Below the pieces are notes generated by a model that was not told where the DNA came from, ran no database searches, and worked only from the letters and a program-made list of their open reading frames with translations. Position numbers and translations under genes: made by a program. A stretch of 64,000 nt of DNA from Flammula alnicola (Eukaryota > Basidiomycota > Agaricomycetes > Agaricales > Strophariaceae), in NCBI GenBank assembly GCA_015499995.1, contig JADNRV010000002.1, positions 558,001 through 622,000 on the forward strand, read 5' to 3'. The first letter of the stretch is position 1. Every line of letters starts with the position of its first letter. Of the stretch, positions 1 through 12,334 are shown one piece after another.

Positions 1-1651
1 TTCATTACTCGAGAAAAGAGGCAACCGGCGAGATTCATGACCCCATTTCCTTCAAGCCGTTCAGCGAACACTCTCACGTCGTCGCAATCGCAACAACTGG
101 CAATGTCTTCCTCGCAGAAAGTATCAAAGGTGGAAAGGATTTAGTCAGCGACGTGCCATTTAAAAAGTGCGTCTTGTATCTTTGCTTCGTTTACCCTGAC
201 TCATTTGCATGGTAGAGGAGACGTCATTACTCTGCAAAATCCCCATGGTTTACCACCTGCCTCTATGCCTAATGCTGTGGCCATTTCCAAGTCCACAAAG
301 GTAGATCAGGCCTCCGCGGCGAAGCCCGCACCTTCTCCAGCCGTTTCTGCATTGAAAGCCAAAGCCAAAGAACCTGTTCCATGTATGTCTATTGGCCTTT
401 GCTCGTTCAGACGCACTGCTTAACATGTCCAAAGGGAACATCTCTCCTTACTCAAGTGGCATGGCTGGAGCCTCCCTTACTTCGACATCGGTTGATATCT
501 CAGAAGCCTCTAGCTCCAAACTACTGTGGGATGAAGTTCGTATATCTTCCATCGCGCATTGACGGTCGGTGCTCATGTGATATATAGGAAGAAATCATGT
601 TTGAAGATATCTCCAAGCCTCTGAAGGGGAAAGGGAAAGAAAAGGATGTTGGGAAACGGCGAGCATATGTCCGCGTTGTCACCAACTTAGGTGGCGCTAG
701 TCTGAACTTGGAGCTTTACTGCGAAAAAGTATGTATGGCCCTCTATGTCTTGGAAGGGAAACATCGCTCATAGACGGATATCAGGCTCCAAAAACTTGTT
801 ACAATTTCCTAATGCTCGCTCGGGCCGGCAAATATAACGATTGTCTATTCCACCGTCTTGTACCTGGGTTTATGGTATGTTTCCAACATATTGTTCGTGT
901 CTCACAAAATCACCAAGCATCCTATCTTCTAGATCCAGACAGGTGACCCAACCGGAACTGGCTCTGGCGGTGAATCATATTGGGGTACACCATTCCGAGA
1001 TGAACATGATATGAAAGGAGCTGCTAAGCATGACGATCGTGGGGTGCTGGCCATGGCTAATAAGGGTCCAAACACGAACAGGCGAGTCATCCACTTTTTT
1101 TCTTTCTGACTGACATGCTTACAACTTTTGTCACAGCTCCCAATTCTATTTGACTTTCAAGGCAGCCCCTCATCTTGACAAAAAGCATACAGTGTTTGGC
1201 AAGCTTGTGGGTGGGGACAACGTGCTAGATGCCCTAGAAAATCTTTCGGTGAAACCTGGGACAGATAGGCCAGCAAAGACCGTCAAGATAACAGAGGTCA
1301 TCATGTAAGTTTGTTGAACTATTGTTTCGACTGCTCGTTGACTGTTGGCCATTCAGCTATCAAGACCCATTTGAAGAGTACAAGAAACGTCTTGCTAAGA
1401 AATTGGCAAAACGTGCAGAGAGTGACAAGCCTAGCGCTCCGAAGGCGGTGGAAGAAAAGGATGACGTCAATTGGTTTGGAGTGAAGATTGGATCAGACAA
1501 TGCTGCTGTCGATTTTGGAGGTGGAGCAGGCAGTGGAGGTGTCGGAAAATACCTCAATTTGAAGAGGCCACAAGAGGCAGTGGTAACAAAAGGGGTAGAA
1601 GAGACCAAGAAAAAACGGAAAATAGGTTTCGGTGACTTTGAGGGTTGGTAA
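1..1651 (+). CDS. cyp8: U-box cyclophilin peptidyl-prolyl isomerase, PPIL2/Cyp8 type (5' end off the window)
   Basis: Nuclear cyclophilin carrying an N-terminal U-box; family members act as spliceosome-associated isomerases and ubiquitin ligases. The window begins inside the U-box region, where residues such as [13 protein letters not shown] and the later DVITLQNP match the PPIL2 family order. The cyclophilin domain follows from about base 660, with [15 protein letters not shown], the catalytic [22 protein letters not shown] and NSSQFYLTF. At the position of the cyclosporin-contacting tryptophan of CypA the segment reads [10 protein letters not shown], so tryptophan is absent, as is usual for PPIL2. 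A lysine-rich tail ([12 protein letters not shown]) leads to a stop at 1649-1651. Several short introns interrupt the gene. The start codon lies upstream of base 1. Confidence 0.93.
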
Positions 1652-1733
1652 GTGTAGTCTGAAGGTATGATACGTGCGTATATATTATTACATTGTTACA
1701 CGAAAATAATGTATGAAGCAGTGCTTATAAATG

Positions 1734-2658
1734 TCATCCTGCAACTGGTACCCTCTTGATCTCCGCAGCTTTCGGTTCTAATTGGCAATGGTTAGGATCT
1801 GTGTGATGTAAAACGGGTGCCACTGTAGTACCTTCTTTAATAACTTGCACGGGTGTGTCAGAAGGTACTGAAGGCAATTCGATATCCTTCGCAGTTTCGG
1901 ATTCCTAGGAGACAACTGAGGATGCATGACAATGAAGGAGAATTGCACTGACAATATCTCGTTGGAGAGCAAGTAGCTCGTTCTGGACGGCTTCCTCGTC
2001 GTCCAGTGTAAGGGTATTGGAGAGCATGTCACCGATTTCCTGAAAGGAATAATTCAACTTCTAGCCACAGGCAAACGTCCTGTGCAGCTTGCAGACGCAC
2101 CTTCTGGTACTCGCGTGCCTCTGCCGTCTCTTCCAATAATCTCTCAACGCTTTCTACATTCATTTCTCGGTGTATCTCCTTCAGCACTTCGTTCCCCTGC
2201 TTCAATCCATGAAGCACAGAGACTTCTACAAGAGAGAATTCGATGTAGAAACCTAACGTGCTGATGATTAGCTAAAGCAAGAGAAATGGCATCGAATACG
2301 CACCAGTTGCTCCAAATTCTCCAGTTGTTGGTCTGTCTTCGTCAACAGACTTTGCTGGTATTTGCGTCGACGTAGGGCAATGAGGGCCCGGTCTTTCTGT
2401 CCCGCTGCGATCTGTGCTTTGGCGATAGCATGTTCCCTATCCAATACGGCCTGTATCTACATGTTGCAGTCTCAATAATCCGTCCTTGGATTTCAGTTGT
2501 GACAAACCTTCTTCTGATATTGCTTGAGTTTATCTCGTTGTAATTTGAGGCTGGATGATGGCTTCAGTGGATTTCGAGTAAAGAAAGTTGATAAAGACGG
2601 ACTCTAGAATGGCTCGGTCTTGCGGTGTGATCTTAGGGAGGGATTGATTACCTCCCAT
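1734..2658 (-). CDS. VPS20: ESCRT-III subunit Vps20 (CHMP6)
   Basis: Vps20 nucleates ESCRT-III assembly on endosomes during multivesicular body sorting. The reverse-strand ATG at 2658-2656 gives MGGNQSLPKI, whose glycine 2 fits the N-myristoylation that anchors this family. Later exons read TPQDRAIL, then a basic coiled-coil segment with RRRKYQQSLL and LENLEQLV. They continue through the typical Vps20 stretch MNVESVERLLEETAEAREYQ and the acidic EIGDMLSNTLTLDDEEAV. The end is a variable tail closing at TGA 1736-1734. About five short introns are needed and the protein is about 215 residues, a normal length for the family. It is divergent from the PTC6-like gene, which starts 317 bp away, and its 3' end faces the cyclophilin gene 82 bp away. 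Confidence 0.9.
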
Positions 2659-2975
2659 GGTCGTCCAATTTGAGCAAAGACCGCTCGGCGATATCCAGCT
2701 GAAGGCGAGGAGATATCAAGGATGTACCATGCTGTACATAGGGTTGTTGTAGGGTATACTTGGGTTATACCCGGTATTAAATAGGTACTCAGTACTGTCA
2801 GACTTGGATGGCTCACGCACGCTACATAACACACATGACTTTCGTGAACGTGTGACGCAGGAATAGTATTTTCAAATCAAATCTAGTAGATCGTTTTGAC
2901 CCTTTCGACAACTACTACTTCTCCTTGTGTTGCAAGCTCGGGATGCTGGCGGCGCTGTAGACCTCAACAAAGCGA
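2659..2975. promoter_or_regulatory. Shared upstream region of VPS20 and PTC6-like gene
   Basis: This 317-bp stretch separates the divergent start codons of VPS20 (minus) and the PTC6-like phosphatase (plus), so it must hold both promoters and 5' UTRs. I see no open coding sequence with family support and no strong TATA box. Confidence 0.5.
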
Positions 2976-4630
2976 ATGGCCTACAGATGTCTGAAGTCCC
3001 GATCTCACGTCTTTTCGAAGCTTCTCAACGTTGCAAAATATCACGACTACGTACGCGTTGCATCACCAGGTATAAATATAGATATGTTCTCTCCTCTATA
3101 CCTACTGAGAGCAGCACAGGCGGTATCATAAGAGTTCCTCTCGCCTCCCCTAATGTCATCGGAGTAGTGAATTCACGAGGAAACAGGAGGTGAGTGTAAT
3201 TTTCTCTTACTTGTCTCTGTGACCAACACATCACAGCCAGCAAGAGGATTTTTATGGCTTCGCCACTTTATCCTTGAATCCGGACGAGCTTCGGTTAAGT
3301 GTTAAAAAGGCCCATGGAGTCGACTGGAACCCTGATAAAGTTGGAGACATATTTGCGCGACAAGTCCTTTTTGTTGGTATCTACGACGGGTATTTCGATT
3401 CCCTTTGTTCACTCGTGTTGGGCTGACACGAACAGCCACGGAGGGTCTGCAGTTTCCCAATATCTACGACAAGAACTCCATGGTTTATTTGAATCTGTTG
3501 ACAAATCAATGATACCAGAACTATTCGCGTGGATCAAGGAAATCGGCGGCTACTTCAAGCGCTTTCAAGGCGGAGCGATTGCTCCTTGGATAGATGGAAA
3601 GAATAATGAAGAGTTAACGCTTGAAGCGCGTGCGACATTGGCATTTTTTGAAGTCAGTGTTGTTGATTTTTGCGTTGTCCTCTTGCTACACTCTTTGTTA
3701 GGTTGACAAAAACATGTCAGGCGATGTTTCTGCTCAATCATCCGGGGCGACATCGTCCGTGGCTATATTGCAGTCTCTCGATGCTCCATCCACCCCTTTC
3801 TTCTCTGCAAAGAAGTTGGCTCTGACCGTTGCTCATTGCGGGTGAGTTCTATCATAAGCTTAGCCATTTTCAAATTGACCCATCGTCCTGCACAGAGATA
3901 CAAGAGTGCTTTTGTGCTCAACAAAAGATGGCCAAGTTTTTCCTATGACAGAAGCCCATCATGCAGATTCACACGTGGAAAGCATTCGGTTACGCAGAAT
4001 GATGGGATCTTCTCTTATCACCGACTCCTACGGTGAATCTCGGTGAGAGGACAATATGCTTCTCCGTAATTAACGACGTTTTGACCGTAAATCAGGTGGA
4101 TGGGTGCCCTCGCAAATACACGATGGTGCGTATGGCGTTAAAGAGGCATTCTCGTCGCTGACCTTCTTAGTCTGGGCGACCTACGCTATAAAAGATTTGG
4201 AGTGACTCCAGAACCTGAAGTTAGGACAAAATTGCTCGACGGTCAGGACTTCTCAATGCCTGAAATATAGCGCCTCTGAAAATTTCCCGATGGCAGGCAA
4301 AGAATGGGCATTCATGGTCCTTGTATCAGATGGAATCTCATCAATTCTTTCGGACGATGAGATTGTCGATCTCGCAAGGGGCGCTCCGAACCCAAAAGCA
4401 GCAGCAGAGCGCATCTTAGCCTTCTCTGAAGAACTTGGAGGAGAAGACAACGCTACTGCAATTGTTGTCCCTCTAGCCGGCTGGGGGGAAATCGAAGGAC
4501 CTGATAAGACCAAGGACCTTCGAGAATACAGACAAAGGCAAGCTGGTGAGACTTATATTGCCATACGCAACCCTTTCATATACTGATATACTCTATCTCA
4601 GTGGGAAGCGAACGACAGCGCCGAATGTAA
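2976..4630 (+). CDS. PTC6: Mitochondrial-type PP2C protein phosphatase (Ptc6-like)
   Basis: Metal-dependent serine/threonine phosphatase of the PPM family. The chosen ATG at 2976 starts MAYRCLKSRSHVFSKLLNVA, a basic, hydroxylated leader that looks like a mitochondrial presequence. A 50-nt intron at 3070-3119 then joins it in frame to GGIIRVPLASPNVIGV. PP2C motifs follow in order: RGNRSQQEDF, IYDGHGG (metal-binding aspartate), ALTVAHCGDTR, the SDGISS loop and EDNATAIVV with the last metal-binding aspartate. Splicing out 54 nt before 4292 joins LLDG to KEWAFMVLVSDG, which is the family sequence. The stop is TAA 4628-4630 and the protein is about 420 residues. It converges on the GGT gene, with only 57 bp between the two stop codons, so the transcripts probably overlap. 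Confidence 0.87.
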
Positions 4631-4687
4631 TCCTTGAATGTGACAAACGATCGCAGACTCGTTCTAACCCACACCACCAATTGTCCA

Positions 4688-7402
4688 TTATATTTGTGCC
4701 GCTGCATGCCCATCAGCTCGAAGATCTGACCCTGCAGCCCACACGAATCGTCCAGAAGGGTCCTGTAACTTCTGGATGACTTGCCCGCGACCCATCAGTC
4801 CTCTATTGAATCCGCTAACTACCCTAGCATCGTGGCCCATAGCTATATTCACAGTTAATAGGCTATTAGATATTTACAAGGCCAAGACGAACCTCTGAGA
4901 GTATCGACAGTTTCTTTTGAGATTCCATCTTCGAAATAAACCTCGCTATTAATGTCCCCAGCTGCCCCTGTGTTTTTGCTCTCAGAATCTGGACTACCCG
5001 CAGATATACAGAAGCGAGGAGCATCGAGAGCAGCCTGTGGAGTAAATCCACGTAACATATTGAGGAGCACCTGTACATGGCCTTGCGGCTTTCAGGAAGT
5101 TCAGTCTCCATAATGGAGGATCAATTACATTAACTTACCTGCATGAAACCACCCATGACCCCGTAGCTCAGGAATAATTCATCGCCTTTAGTAGCAAGGG
5201 CCGGGATAATTGTATGGTATGGACGTTTTCCTCCCTGAAACAAATTTTAGATGACCTTTCAACAGTCATGAACTGCAGAGGTACCTTTAAAGCATTTGGA
5301 TGATTCTTGTCAAGGGAAAATCCTGATCCTCTGTTCTGAAGAGTAAATCCACACCCTTTTGGGACAGCTAAGAATAAAGTTAGTTTTTAAGTTTTTGGGT
5401 GCTGAGCGTTGAGTAATTGAGTTGCATTGCGTACCTCCAGTTCCAAAACCTGTTAAAACGTTGAGAGAGATATTGGATGAAAGTTGCATGTTACTGACCT
5501 GCATAATTACTTTGAATATAGCTGCAAGCATTTCCCCATTGATCGGTGACTAGATCCATATGGGTCAGATATTGTGTAGCCCAGATCTAGTGCGATTTAC
5601 CAGAGAAGTATACTGTATCAGACGAGTTGACTGGGTTGCCCTGTGCATTGCATAATGTTAGATATAATTGCTTGGCTTGAAACCAAAATGAATTACATGG
5701 ATCACTTTCGAATTCGACCCAGAAGAATCAAATAATCGAGCCCTCGATGCCAGATAGTCCTGAAAATAACTGGTAAATATACCCTGCATGCGAGGCTAAG
5801 AAATGGCATGCTGACCTTGCTCAAAAGTTGTGCAATTGGAATATGTTCGACGTCAGGGTCTGTAACATAGTATTGACTATCTGATTTCGCTTTTTAAGTC
5901 CCCGTTATCGCATAGGGAATATAAATTCAAGATTACCTGCAAATGCAAGACTGATGTTGACGTTTGGTTGGTACGGTTGGTCTGTCAAATGACAGGAAGT
6001 GCGACGCACCGTAAGGCCTCGATTACAGTATGAAGATATTCGGGCGAGTTATGTTCCATCTCTAGTAAGGGCTTTGAGAGGCCCTGTGTTTGTATATTCT
6101 CCAGAATGCCCAAAGCCAGCAGGGCGGTGATTCCTAAACCGCAATGAGTCAACTTTTGCCTCTGCGAAGTTGTCACAATGCACACCTTGCCCATTTGGGG
6201 GGCACTGTTGATATCAGCAAAAAAAGTATCGGTGATTAAAATCGAGTTCACCTCGTAAACAGTAACCTCGTTTGCGTAGGTATACTTGATGGGTTCTACG
6301 AACGTCGAGGTATGGTTGGCAAGATCTTCGAGCTCCATGAGGCCGCCTTTGCTTTTAATGAGGTCGACGACGGCTTGGGCAACTCTGCCTTTGTAAAAAC
6401 CATCCTTTCCGTGAGCAACAACTTCACTGAAGGTTTTGGCTAGGTTTGGAAGCTTGATAATCTGTCCAGGCAACGGCGCCTTGTCATTGAGGAGCATTTC
6501 GTCCCCGTTAGGCGATGCGTTCTTGATTAAATCCTGAGACGAAGAATGAGAGGTTGATTTGAAAAATATATGCATAAACAAACCTCGGAGCGTTGCCACT
6601 GGGATCACGGTCTTGAGTTAAGAAATGGATAGATGATGGAGACGGTACGTACTGCCCAACCGTGAATTTCGGAAACGGGGACGCTATATGAGCTTAAGTA
6701 TAATTTGGAGGGAATAAAAAAACTGCCATAACACACCCTTCTTCTGCCAAACGAATAGCTGGCTCAAAAATATCGGCAACCGTGACTGAGCCGCTCCCAA
6801 ATTTCTCGATGGTGTCTATCCATGCGGCAGCAGCCCCTATACCAAGTATTAGCAATTGTGTGGGCCGTCGTAAGTAATTTCAATCTAACCAGGAACCGTC
6901 ACAGAGTTGAGATCTGTGAGAGGAATGCTTCCTTTAATTCCACGACTTAAGACATAATCGATATTGAGGTTCGCGGGTGCACGACCAGAGCCGTTAAGAG
7001 CCTTTACGGTCTTGGTTTTAGCGTCATAAAATAAACAAAATGCATCTCTGTAATTGTTCAGTTCGTATCAGATTCGAGGCATGTTTGAATATCATTTGGG
7101 CGGACTGACCCGCCGATTCCACAGCAACTAGGCTCAGTAACATTCAGTGCAATGGATGTAGCTACTGCTGCATCGGCTGTAAGGATATAAAGATGTCAAC
7201 TTATTCAATAAATTTCGTGATAGTACGTACCTGCATTTCCACCTTTCCTCAATATCTCTAACCCCGCCTGCGTGGCTAAGGGCTGGGAAGACGACACCAT
7301 TCCTTTCGTTCCATAGACAACCGACCTGCGACCGGCAAACCTCTGGAATACAGGGTCTGGGTTATTTATTTTAGACCAATCGATGGTTACTGGGGAAGAC
7401 AT
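4688..7402 (-). CDS. Gamma-glutamyltransferase family protein
   Basis: N-terminal-nucleophile hydrolase of the gamma-glutamyltranspeptidase family, which cleaves or transfers gamma-glutamyl groups from glutathione and related compounds. The ATG at 7402-7400 gives [12 protein letters not shown]. Large-subunit motifs follow: [44 protein letters not shown] and, deeper in, [13 protein letters not shown]. The autocleavage/nucleophile region reads SSDTVYFS, where the threonine is the expected catalytic residue, followed by [16 protein letters not shown] and [10 protein letters not shown]. The C-terminus [10 protein letters not shown]...RADGHAAAQ ends at TAA 4690-4688. There is no signal peptide or membrane anchor, unlike the classical extracellular enzyme, so this fits the cytosolic, bacterial-like branch. 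About 15 introns split roughly 600 codons, and I see no frame break. Confidence 0.92.
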
Positions 7403-7732
7403 AGTTGACTGGTAGTAAGCTGTTGCTTTGACCAAGTAATTGAGGGGAAAGATTGAATGTGTGGGTTTATATAGCGATATCGGATGTGGTACCGCAACGG
7501 AGTCGGAAAGCCTTTCCCGCGTTGCATATGGGATCCCCCTTTTCCATGGCCGTCCGGCTGGTCACTGGTCATTTTCCAGTTGAAATAGCATGGGAGCGGG
7601 AAATGTAAGCAGATAGGAATGTGTGATCCAATTAGGCAAGTGGGAGTGCATGAAGGAATTGGCGGCACCTGAAATTCCAAGCTAATTACACCTACGTATA
7701 TCTAATCTTGATCGTCACTACGAACACACAGA
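7403..7732. promoter_or_regulatory. Divergent promoter of GGT and prefoldin 6
   Basis: These 330 bp lie between the start codons of the gamma-glutamyltransferase gene (minus) and PFD6 (plus). The reverse-strand TATA-like element at 7466-7473 is the clearest single signal. I see no coding sequence here. Confidence 0.5.
7466..7473 (-). promoter_or_regulatory. TATA-like box upstream of the GGT gene
   Basis: Reading the reverse strand, the eight bases spell TATATAAA, 64-71 bp upstream of the GGT start codon. That spacing is reasonable for a fungal TATA box with a short leader. The assignment rests on motif and position only. Confidence 0.4.
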
Positions 7733-8288
7733 ATGTCTTTGGAGGCGAAATTACAACAAGCGTCTGTGGAATTTCAAAAATTGCAAGCTGATCTATCTAG
7801 AGTGGTAGAGGCAAGGCAGCGACTTGATGCTCAGCTCTCGGAGAATGAGCTGGTAAAAAAGGTCGGCCTCTTTCAATTTACCTATACACGAGGGCACTTC
7901 AGCAACCTCCTTTTGCGCAGGAATTTGGGCAGTTGACCCCAGAAAACAATGTATACAAACTCATCGGACCTGTCCTGGTAAAGCAAGACCAGGCTGAAGC
8001 GAAGAGTAATGTCAACACCCGACTTGACTTCATTCAAAGCGAAATGTTTGGACCGTTTTTCTGGAGAAACAATCCATAAATTAAAAGTTTATCTTTCAGC
8101 CGACGGGTAGAAGGGCAAATCAAAGACATAGAAGGCAAACAAGAAAAAAAAAGGCAGAGGTTTGTTCTCTACTCAACTTATTCCTGTGAAATTGCTGATA
8201 ATTATGTGGTTGCTTGTCCTTTCGGTAGCTCGTTCAAATACAGACTGCGCTTCAACAAACCGCGCCTTCTGGAGCTCCCCCGTCCTAA
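7733..8288 (+). CDS. YKE2: Prefoldin subunit 6
   Basis: Beta-type subunit of the hexameric prefoldin co-chaperone, which hands nascent actin and tubulin to the chaperonin CCT. The protein opens MSLEAKLQQASVEFQKLQAD, a heptad-rich helix. It continues through the conserved hairpin region PENNVYKLIGPVLVKQDQAE and LDFIQSEIRRVEGQI, then a second coiled coil. The last exon, joined across an intron ending in ggtag, gives ELVQIQTALQQ and a short tail GAPPS before TAA 8286-8288. The exon phases fit exactly without forcing, and the length of about 120 residues is typical. It runs divergently from the GGT gene. Confidence 0.94.
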
Positions 8289-8748
8289 CTGCCTGTCTAA
8301 TTCCTTTTGAATCTCCCAATTGCCGCCAAGCACCCGCCCGCACAAAATCCACACCTTGAATCCACTGGCACCCTTATCCGGCGATACATGCGGAATGTAT
8401 AACGAAACTCAAGGAGTGGATGACATGGGTGTTTTATGGGTCAAGCTGAGCCAGACTACATAGTCTCGCGTTGCACGAGAAAGAATTCAGGCAATGAGAA
8501 TCTTAGACGTTATAGGTCACTTATACTACTCACCACTGGAAAGCACTGTAGCGATAAGTTCGGAAAGAGATGTTGAGTTTTAGATATTGTGTCGCAGGTT
8601 GACAGGTCAATTAAATTTCTTGAAAGGTGGGCACCGTACACTGCAGCTTGAGTCTGACTGGTTCCGTGGGCGGTCCGGCGTGCCGCTTTTGGACGGTTGT
8701 GATCCTCAAAACTTATCCTCTTCCTCAGAATCTATACACGTTAAACTA
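8289..8748. other. Intergenic region, PFD6 to NRDE2
   Basis: 460 bp between two plus-strand genes. It must contain the PFD6 terminator and the NRDE2 promoter. I see no coding exon, RNA gene or repeat in it. Confidence 0.45.
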
Positions 8749-11700
8749 ATGTCTGCACCTTCGTTTTCTTCCTTTCCTCCATCTTTCTCATCTTTTCCCG
8801 ACCCGGACGCTGGGCCAGCAAAGGTTCCATAAGTGCCGAGTCATCCACTAAGCAAGGCCACGAAGAAAGAAAGAATAAGAAAAGACGAGAAGAGACCTCT
8901 CCTAAGGAGCGAGGTCGCGTCACAGAAGGCCATAATCATGGACGTGATAAAAACCGACATAAACCCCGACTTCGCAAAGAGGTCAAAAAGGACGAAGAAC
9001 GACCAGCGCAGCCTACCGAGCCCCATGTCCCTGACGTGCTCAATCGCTTCTTTTATTCTGACCGTAAAGGGGATCCCATGAATATTCAGTATGGTGGACT
9101 TCACAGTGGCGATATTCCCAAGTATCATTTAGTGGGTGGTACGAATCTCCTTCTCAATTACGTCGACATCTAATGATATATTAGGGGGCAGGAATATTCT
9201 GGGTCTCCCAAAAGCCTTTGTTGCTCTGAGAAGATTTGGAAAGGGCGTTGAGGTTGGGTTAAGTCACCAACGGAAGGTACGCCATTTTCGTGGTGTGTTA
9301 TATGAAGGTGATTGACTGAGTGTTTGGAAGGTGTCAAGTTTGACCGATTCAAGTTCTCGAGCGCTATTGTCCAAGCCTCCATCTCGGCGACTCTTTTCTT
9401 CAAATGACGATGGAAAATACCAAGAAGTTGATGGCTTCATCCGCCTCCCTTCTCGACGCGGTAGAGGGGTTGGGGAGGAATCTTATCGCTCGATAACGAG
9501 AGAGAACCATGATAACTCGGACTCTTCATCCTCGTCAGCAAGTGAAGCCGATGTTAGCTCCGACGAGGGCAGCGACGAACCCACTCTCACTACCCACCAA
9601 GAGACTTTAAAACGCTTGGAACAAGAACTTACAGTCAAACCCGATGCTGTTGATACATGGTTTTCGCTGTTAAGCCAAACATTGTCCACAATTCCTATAA
9701 CTTCCAAGAACGCCACAAAAGCCGCTGTGAAATCACTGTGTCCATACTCTCACGCGCTCTATCAGCTGCTCCGCAGAATGCCACGAACAAAGTACTTAGG
9801 CTTGCATTCCTGAAAGCCGGAGAGGAAATATGGCACGAGAGCAAGTTGAGGTCAGAGTGGGAAGAGACTTTAAAGGTGGGAGGCATCGAGGTTCAGATGG
9901 AATGGTTAGAGTGGAAGATACGGACAATGAATCATGGCATCGATGAAGTAGTTGAGGCCGCTGCTCGAGCTCTGGAAAGTCTTGGGGTTGACGAAGACTC
10001 GGAAGTTGCTAAAATCCGGATATTCTGGCGTGTTGCACTGCCATACGAAATGCAGGTATGATCCAATTTTTTATAAATGCTTATTTCATCCTAATTCCGT
10101 GTTATGTAGGATATTCCGAGAGAGCAATGGCTATGTTTCAGGCAGAAGCAGAGTTGTAAGTGTTTGTCGCACTGCTGAGAGTAAAGCCACAGAACTGATA
10201 TTTTCCAAAGAATTTTCAATCCGCCCGCAAATATTTCCAAGATGGCTTTACAAGCGCAGCTGAACGAACTTGAAGATTTTTGGGACTCTGAAGTTTCTCG
10301 TCTTGGAGAAGATGGCGCGAGAGGCTGGGCCTCCTGGTACTCATCGAAAACAGATCAGAATTCTGTACCCACCTCACAGGCATCGCAACCATCCACTATT
10401 CCAGACTTGGATCCTTACCGACAATGGGCAAGTCAAGAATTACAAGCAGACCGCAAGATGTTCCTTCCTCTGCGATCCGATTCTGACACCTCAGATCCGT
10501 ATTCGACCGTGCTGTTCGCGGACATTCGGTCCATGATGTTGAATATCAAATATCGACGTGCGAAACATGCCTTTCGCATGGCCTGGCTATCCTTCCTTGG
10601 TCTACACGTCCCTGGCCTTTCCTTGGCAGGCTCTCATGAGCTAGATTGGGACGACCGGTGGAATTTAGGTCATTTGACGAGCCCATATTACTTGAACGCC
10701 ATTTTCCCCTCGGATGCCAATCAGAACGCATTGCTGACGGATGCTGTTGCTGGAGTGGTGATAGGGCGAGAAAGACAGCATGCCACTTCATTTGGACCAG
10801 TGCGATGTTGGGGCAAGGATGTTTCTGGTCCGCTCGACCTTTCATCGACTGACCCCGGAAAACCACTACATAAAGGCATTTGGACGATGGAAGACGTTCT
10901 GAACACTGATGAAAATATCACCAGGAAGTTGTTCACGGCTTTAAGGATCGATCACGATGACTCTGAATGGGATACACTAGCATTAGCTTTTGAAACAGCT
11001 ATTAGTCCCAAAAGGTGAGCATTGCCTTCTCTATGTACCAAATGGTGGTTAATCCTTTCTTTCTTTCTTTTTTTGCTTCAGTGCCATAAAATTGTCTAAA
11101 TCACTCTTGTCCGTCAACCGAGATTCTCTAGCACTCTGGAATGCCCATGCACAGCTCGAAAGAATGCGCGGCCGACTTGGTGATGCGCGCAAGGTCTACC
11201 AAACCCTCCTCATCGCGAATAAGCACGACACGTCACAGAAACAGGCTGGCTTTTTGTGGTGGAGCTGGGCCGAGATGGAATGGCTCGCTGGTGGTGACCA
11301 AACAGCTCTGAATATCATTCTCAAGTCTGTTGGCATGGAAGGTCCTGATTCTGGGATAACAATATTGCGTGCCAAGCGGTCTCTAGAAGATGAAGCAGAT
11401 GCTGCTAAAGCATCGACAGGATGGAAAGAGCACGAAGGCTGGGTCAGACTTCGTGCGTTGTTAGAGCTTTTAACGGGCCATGGACCTGTTGCAGCGCTTG
11501 AAGTCTTCGATAAATACCTCTCGTTTGATTACGGAGGACCCTCAAGAGAAAGTCTGACAACGGCGTCGTTGATGATGATCTACTGCCACGGTGTTGTTCT
11601 CAAGAAACCTATGCCACCATCTATTCTTAGGGAGCGCGCTCATCCAGCATTTGAAGACTATCCAAACAATTCAATAATATTGGGGGTGTTACTGGAAGCT

Positions 11701-12334
11701 GAAAGAGGTCAAGGAGTTTGGGGACGGGTCAGAGCTATGCTGGGCGGTAACGATGGAAAAGTGAAGGATGTCGCAAGAAGAATTGAAGAAGTGTGGGTCG
11801 CAGGATGGGAAAAAGGTAGATGGTTAAGTGAAGTCGAACGCACTAGAATGGATTGGCAGCTGCTGTTGAGCATGAGCGGTACGCATCTCAATTTTTGAAT
11901 ATCACAGCCCTGAACGCAAATCGATATTTAGGACGAGAGCAAGCTCGGTAATATGGAGAATTTATATTGAGTTTGAAATCCGCGTACATGAACTCCAACG
12001 AGCCAAGAAACTGCTTTTTCGTGCAATAGGGGAATGTCCATTGGTCAAAGGTGAGTTGGAGCAAATCTCATTGACGATAGATATGGCGCTAAAACAACAT
12101 TGCACAGAACTCTATCTACTGGCTTTCGGTCCCCTTCGAAGTGTGTTTCATGCCCACGAACTGAACGGCCTTGCCGACACCATGGCAGAACGAGGCATCC
12201 GGCTGCGTCAGGGATTGGACGAAGTAGTTGAAGGGATGGGTCTCGTGGATGAGGAAGCCAGGGAAGGGAATGACGAGAGCGAGGATGAGATTGAACACAA
12301 TGCTCGGGAGTTGAGGCGGCTCATGCCCTATTGA
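8749..12334 (+). CDS. NRDE2: NRDE2 family nuclear RNA-silencing/surveillance protein
   Basis: NRDE-2 proteins are nuclear cofactors of RNA-directed silencing and of the Mtr4/exosome pathway. The N-terminus reads MSAPSFSSFPPSFSSFPD, the fungal NRDE2 signature, followed by a basic low-complexity stretch. Next come the conserved FYSDRKGDPMNIQYGG and GLHSGDIPKYHLVGG, with RNILGLPKAFVALRR after an intron. The rest is a long array of HAT/TPR-like helices, for example RVALPYEMQ, NELEDFWDSEV and EMEWLAGGDQTALN, to TGA 12332-12334. The length is about 1060 residues. The frame is lost at two places: after codon 25 (about 8812-8823) and at the A4 run 9717-9720. The first could alternatively be a 56-nt intron at 8824-8879; the second has no intron solution, and one extra A restores NATKSRCEITVSILSRAL. 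Confidence 0.88.

Noticed and set aside
2927..2986. Earlier start of the PTC6-like protein at a GTG codon
   Set aside because: Nuclear genes do not normally use GTG starts, and the ATG at 2976 with a 50-nt intron gives a mitochondrial-type leader joined in frame to the PP2C domain.
4290..4340. Internal start (MAGKEWAF) as a separate gene in the PP2C locus
   Set aside because: A 54-nt intron ending just before GCAAAGAATGG joins LLDG to KEWAFMVLVSDG, the normal PP2C sequence, so it is one gene.
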